Origin: Strigops habroptila
Taxonomy: Eukaryota; Chordata; Aves; Psittaciformes; Psittacidae
Reading direction: 5' to 3'
Assembly (NCBI RefSeq): GCF_004027225.2
Contig: NC_044282.2
Span: 69,365,787-69,429,786 of the forward strand
DNA: 64,000 bases
Shown in pieces: positions 58,707-64,000 of this stretch; the stretch's first letter is position 1, and the number at the start of each line of letters is the position of its first letter. A model generated the notes under the pieces. That model searched no databases and had not been told where the DNA came from. It worked only from the letters and a program-made list of their open reading frames with translations. The position numbers and the translations under genes were made by a program.

Positions 58707-59366
58707 TTATAACTTCATTACAGCTACCTTGTGGAGCAATTTAATCATATAAAATCTTATAATACAGATGCACACGTAAAACAATACCAGCTGCTGGCTT
58801 CTGATCTTGTCATGTTGCTTTATCCCTCTACTTCTCCCCATGCTATCCAGCACACCCCCTCTGCATGGGCACCACCTTTGAAGGACACTGGCTGCAGGAA
58901 CAAGCTGATTAGCTGATTCTTTTCTGCCTAACATCCAAGATGCAAAGCCCCTGAAGGAGCAGTAGGTCTTCATAGGGCCAGATCTTTGCCTCCTGAGCAA
59001 AGAGATCATCTGATAATGTAGAGGGTATTGTCGGTTTGGGGTTTTTTTCATGAACAAATAGGTTAACATGGATGATATCCACCTATCTAACTGCTTGAAG
59101 TGATTCTCCTTCTCAAAGAGGAATTCTGTGAGGCTCTGGCACAGGGTTGTCCTCTTTAGCTGAATAGCAAACCAACCCTTGTGTAAATTAAGAATTTGGG
59201 TTTTGGAGATAGAATGGCTCAATGTCATCTTTGTTGTTGGCTCTACAGCAAAACAATGGAAGATAAAAAAAGCATCGTAACCAAGTAAGGTGACAGAACT
59301 CATCAACATGCAGCACTTCTTACCATGCGGCACACTTGCAAGTACACCACATTTCAATGGTACCAT
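58707..59366 (-). other. Longest open frame (219 codons), unrecognised
   Basis: This is the longest stop-free frame in the window. The predicted peptide is basic, with no signal peptide, no repeated domain and no motif I recognise. There is no clear splice context, and another frame (58731-58916, +) overlaps it. A rough estimate for random sequence is of order 0.1-0.2 such frames per 64 kb, so chance is a realistic explanation. It is not supported as a gene and is listed so that it can be tested. Confidence 0.12.
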
Positions 59367-60839
59367 TTATCTTTATAACCTTTTCTTGCTAGACTGTATT
59401 TCATTTCTTTCTTTGACTGACCTCCAACTCCTCTGACAGAAAATAAGCAGCAGCAATGAGAAAGAGAGCAGAGGCAGAGAGAAGTTAACAATTTATACCA
59501 CAGACTTTGTGACTAACTGCTGAGCAGCATCTCTTCAGAATTAACATAATCTCTGAAAGGTTCCCATATGTTTGAGGCTGACTGTGTGCATGTATGCTAA
59601 TCAGCTTCAAATGATAATCAAGGTATTAGAACACAACTTTGCCAAGCAAATGGCTGAGAAGATCAGCAAATATTCCTCAGTGAGAAGAAAACAGAGCTTT
59701 GAAGGAGAGAATCTGATTCGTATCAGCTTCTGGCTGATCAGCACACAGCCTGGGGAGGGAAAGAGCCCTTGCACGGGGACCACTGAAGGCAGTTTCCCTC
59801 AAGTTCGAGGAGTGTAGTAGCCAGGCTGTGTTTCTCCTGTTTCTCTCCAACAATGCAAAGAATTACCTGCAATGCAGAATGGATGTTGTCTAAAGTCCCC
59901 TTGCCACATCTGGTGAGGATTATACTGAACCATACAAGTAGCCTCAGAGAGCAGCAAGGTGCTGAGTGGCTTAGCTCTTCTGTACAGCAACAGCAGGGCA
60001 GCATGCTTCAGTCCTAACAGGGTGGCACCAATGTGTTTTCACCCCCTCTAAGCCTGGGGACTTCTCTTTCACACGACTCCTCCATCAACCCATCGTGCCA
60101 TGGGCAGGCAACCACACAGATCAAGCACACACATGTTGTCCAGGCTCTATTTGCAGCAGCAGCTATATGCAGCCTCTCTCACACGTGCATGCCTTACATG
60201 ACACAAACAGAGCTGATGACGATAATTTAAACCTCACATTGGTTCTCTCCACTTGCTCTCTTTCTTTGATATACAGCCTGGAGGCCTCTGCATAGGAAAG
60301 AGCAGGTGTGGAAGTTGCTAATAAGATATTCATTAAGACCAGATTTTGATGGAGATGACAAGCCAAATCACCCTCAAACTTCTGTGTCTCAGCATTCAGC
60401 TTTAGAATCACTTTATTTACAGGTAGGAAAATTACCTGCAGCAGTATTGCTGGAGAACTAAAGCCTACAGTAACATTTAGTTTCCATTTCAGCTACTCTA
60501 CATCGACTATTCCCTTCGGAAATTCAGAGAACAGCTACATTGTCTGTTACACGTGTTATATAGAGACAATCAGAATGAGAAATTTGGGCACTGACCTGCC
60601 TAATTATTTTTTGGCATTCTCTCCTTTCCACCTCCAACATACATTCGTGAAGCATGAAATGCATTCACCCCTCCTGACTCACTTCTATTCTTTTTCGATC
60701 CTGACAGAACACTTGAGGTTGGCAAGTGAACTGTGCTAGGCTGGGTCATGTTTTCAAATGAAGACAAAAAACCCACAACCCTGAAGTAGATTGATATAAT
60801 TTTGGTTTCATAGCTGACAATCATTTTTCATCATTGTTT
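59367..60839. other. Noncoding, nothing recognised
   Basis: Short unsupported frames (59572-59817, 59738-60004, 60033-60411 on both strands). No transposon was seen. Confidence 0.45.
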
Positions 60840-61470
60840 TGAGCATGAAAGATTTAGCAATGGCTGCATAAAACTTCAGTGGCACAAACCTTTGATGCTC
60901 TGTCAAGCAGCTTTGCTTTTCTCCCTGTCACACACACTGCAACCACAAATTACTCCCTGGCAATCCTAGGGGAGGATTATGGAGATTATTAAATAAAAAG
61001 CTGAGGTTTAAAGAGTTATTAAAAGTACCTTTGCATTTCAGCAACAATTGTGAACAAGCAATTGTGTTCTTTGCAAAAAGCCCAATTCTCTTATTTTAAA
61101 GTGCTGATTTTTCACTCTCTCAACTAATCTCTTTGGCTGGGCATTTTCACCTCAAATTCCAAATAATCAAACTTTCATGAGCATTGCCTACTAAGAGAAA
61201 GCACCGAAACAAACAAAAAAAGAACATTAGCAATCTGCTTGTGAGTTGCAAACACATGCACCGAAGCTGAGCAGAGCACATGTTTTTCCGAAAGGCCAGT
61301 CATGCTACTTGGAGTGTGAACTCTGGAGGAGAAATCTACATGGCAATATAGAATTAGAACATAGAATTCTAGTTTATTTTAAACTGCCTTCATAAATGGA
61401 TATACCATCTATTTTATTGTTAATAAAAGAAAGCAAAGCTAAGTGCTCTGAATTCAGGACTATTTCTGCC
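60840..61470. promoter_or_regulatory. Candidate conserved noncoding element with SOX-type repeats
   Basis: Repeat-free and stop-rich. At 61045-61066 CAATTGTG occurs twice as a direct repeat spaced by AACAAG, giving ACAATTGT and AACAAGCAATTGT, which resemble facing SOX (HMG-box) sites. Other cores are CAAATAATCAAAC, GAGATTATTAAATAAAAAG and ATTGTTAATAAAAG. The texture fits a developmental enhancer, with no alignment to confirm it. Confidence 0.3.
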
Positions 61471-61544
61471 CTGGCTCAAGCTCCATGGGGCTGTCCAGAG
61501 GTTCACTTCATGACTACAAGTGATTTTTATCATCCAAACAGACT

Positions 61545-61615
61545 TTAGCTTTAAGATGGAAATAGCAAAACTTCTCTAAGCAATTGATCTGCCCAAGGTA
61601 ATACAAGGTGGGGAG
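61545..61615 (+). mobile_element. Possible ancient MIR-like relic
   Basis: 'tttaagatggaaatagcaaa', 'cttctctaagcaattgatct' and 'gcccaaggtaatacaaggtg' track the MIR tail order (ttacagatgggaaactgagg, gagaggttaagtgacttgcc, caaggtcacacagc). It is the weakest of the three relics. Confidence 0.38.
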
Positions 61616-64000
61616 GTTAAAGAGTATCAGCATCTTCCTCAATTGGAAATTAATATTAAAGATCATTATTAAGATCTTTAAATATGAGAATGATGCTTTG
61701 GCTCTGTTGCAAACATGTTATAGGAAACTGCCCTTTTTGAATAAGCTCTAAGGCAATCCAGGAGGAGCACAGTTTAATGAAGGGATAGGAAGGAAGTAAC
61801 AGTAGTAACAAGTCAATGAAATAGGCTTAGTTGTCTGTAGAAGACATGCAGATGAGTGTTTCATACATATAATCACATGCAGGCAGATAGGCATTCAGAT
61901 CCCCAAAAGCTGGATTTATCCAATAATGATAGGACTAGGTAATTCACTCCAAATGACTAAAATTTCATTGCTCTCAAGATTTAAAGTGACCTCTTCAGAG
62001 ACTAGACAGTGATGGAACATCAGATCTAACAGGCTTTCCCAGTCTTACATCTTAAGAAGTCAATGAGACTGTACACACACCATTTATGGGATAACTCTTG
62101 GGGGTGCTAGTACTCTCACTTCTTCCTTAGTATTTAATTATCAAATACCCAAATGAACTCCTCAGGATAAAGCTACAACTCAAAACTGATTCACTGCAAA
62201 GAGCTGTTGAATAGCATTTGACACACACACATGCAACTATTTGTAGATAATCCCCAGTCAGCAAAATACATTGACTATATTATACGTGGTTAATTATTCA
62301 CCCATCTCTCACCACACAAGTTTCTCCCTCTCCCTTTTGACAAATTCCTAAAATGATCAAAATGCTGCTCACAGCCCAACAGTTTACCCAGCCTCTTGCC
62401 TTTATGTCTCCTTTCCAGTTTGCTCCCTCCAGTCCTTTAGTAAGCAAAGCCTTCTGGTTCAGTAATTTGGCAAACCAGTGAGATTTTTACTTGCAATTAT
62501 ATAAGTGCTGCAAGGCATTCCAGTCAGCAGGAATGCCATCTAGGAGATTCACAGCTGTAAAAATGCATAAACAGACGCTGTTCCCTACCACAGGACTTTC
62601 ATTGGGTATGCAGTCTGTAGTTCTGAACACTTTGATTTATTGGAGTGAGAAGCAATGTGAAAACACTGTCAGGCTTCTGGAGCCACTGAGATATTAGACT
62701 GCTCCATTCACGTACATGAGAAGGACAGGAATCTGGTAGGATATAAATTAGAAGATCCTGGAGGTGTGGGGTGGGAGGAGGAATGATGTGGGTAAACTTA
62801 GCCTGTGATTAGCTTTAAATCCTGAGAAACATTAAACAAATTCTGGCTGTTTCCTGACCTACACCTTCCCTTTCCCACTGTTCCTGTATTTGTAATTTTC
62901 CAGCAGAAGCGCAGACCCATGCTCCCCCCCAAGTCCAGGCTTACAACCACCTGCGCCAGCAGGATCTGCCTGCTCTGTTGAGATCTTTTTGCCACATCTT
63001 CTTCAGACACCACTTATTAAGGTCTTAGACCTGATGTATTTGTAATTCTGCTGCAAAGGCCTTACTTACAGAAGATGCTACTTTGGCTAACAAGGCCTTC
63101 CACCCAGCTGTGGCTCTGTACTGCTCTCCTTTCTTCCCCTCACAGTTACCATAATCTCACTTTTTGAGGAATCTCTTTTAGGCAAGAGAAATGAGCTCTC
63201 TTTTCACCCAGTCTGCACAGTCCCTGATTTATACTATTCCTGTAGCAGCTCTCTAACTATTACAGGGTAAACTGCAGCTACACAATTCATGCTGCACAGA
63301 TTTCTTAACCTGAATTAGCCTTCTGTCACTAGTGACAATTTGTATTAAATCCCATGGGCTTTGTAGACAATTATCAGTCTCGAACTAGCCTCATAACTTA
63401 CTTCATATCTGATACCTTATTTTTAGGGTATAAGATTCTATATGGTATTATACATCCTCCTCAACTCTAGTCCTGTTTGCAGGTGATCTTCCTCTGCACT
63501 GACTCTTTGCAATTAGCCTGAGAAGAGCCAGCCCTCATTTTTGCTCACATCCTGCACAGAAGCATGGAACCACTGACATTCCCTGCTTTCTCATCCTCAT
63601 CTTGCAGGCCTTACAGCCAGATATGGGATTTCTTTTCAGCTTCCCGAATTCACTAGTGAATCCAGCTGGTCCTCTTGCGGTAGAACCAGAGAAGCCAAAC
63701 CAAAGTCAGAGCTTAAAGCCAGGATCCTCTACTACACTGACTGCTTACATAAGCTAACACAGCAAGGCAGGCTATAAGAACATAAAAATCCATACCAGTA
63801 AAACATCTTCTTACCTCATTTCGTTCTGACTTGTTTTAGAGGTTTCTCCAGCAAACATTATGAGCTGTTTAATCCTCGTTTATTTCAGCTATAGAATATT
63901 GTTATAGCATTTTTCTTACTGCAATTTTTTTTGCACAAATATCACCATTCATACTTTCTAGCTTCTCAGAAAGAAGGGACCTTTTCAACAGAGTACATTG
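61616..64000. other. Noncoding, nothing recognised
   Basis: No exon, transposon or RNA gene was recognised to the window end. There is a short (CA)n at 62220-62231 and pyrimidine-leaning sequence at about 62300-62340 and 63120-63180. Short frames at 62491-62697 and 62798-63013 are unsupported. Confidence 0.45.

Noticed and set aside
1..64000. CRISPR arrays, operons, phage or plasmid modules
   Set aside because: No regularly spaced direct repeats, no dense co-directional long ORFs and no ribosome-binding-site pattern. CR1 and ERVL remnants show the DNA is avian nuclear sequence.

Overview
This is vertebrate nuclear DNA, most likely from a bird. Five CR1 LINE tails carry the avian 3' end (ATTCTATG-type octamers next to a 'gttggaa...gacctt' core), and there is one solo LTR of the avian ERVL type. 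No bacterial, archaeal or viral gene organisation is present. The base composition is AT-rich with few CpGs, and I saw no CpG island.

No complete protein-coding gene can be supported. The window reads as intergenic or intronic sequence, either a gene desert or a very long intron, with a low repeat load for 64 kb. Most open frames are short, or lie in pyrimidine-rich stretches where stop codons are scarce. Two short minus-strand stretches could be real exons: 1181-1361, whose peptide ends in an 'NDNVSLIIMKF' segment resembling the C-terminal beta-strand motif of PP2C phosphatases, and 53476-53563, which has a strong acceptor-like tract upstream. Both are tentative.

Layout. Positions 1-2200 hold the left exon candidate, a TA-rich microsatellite and the longest CR1 fragment. 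Positions 3168-3223 hold a palindrome cluster and 4712-4765 an 18-bp tandem repeat. From 6 to 27 kb the sequence is single-copy apart from a small CR1 at 21.66 kb and scattered hairpins. Positions 27-30 kb hold two CR1 tails flanking an old MIR-like SINE relic. The middle and right parts (34-45 kb, 53.6-54.8 kb, 60.8-61.5 kb) contain AT-rich, homeodomain-, SOX- and octamer-motif-bearing blocks that look like conserved noncoding regulatory elements. The solo ERVL LTR lies at 55726-56291 and two further MIR-like relics at 42.6 and 61.5 kb.

If these blocks are enhancers, the window would be a regulatory landscape of a gene outside it. That is inference from sequence style alone, because no alignment could be run. 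I found no convincing undescribed system. The items most worth checking are the two exon candidates, the palindrome cluster at 3.2 kb, the 16-bp-stem hairpin at 15.1 kb, the paired peptide/inverted repeat at 18.9 kb and the long ORF at 58.7 kb.
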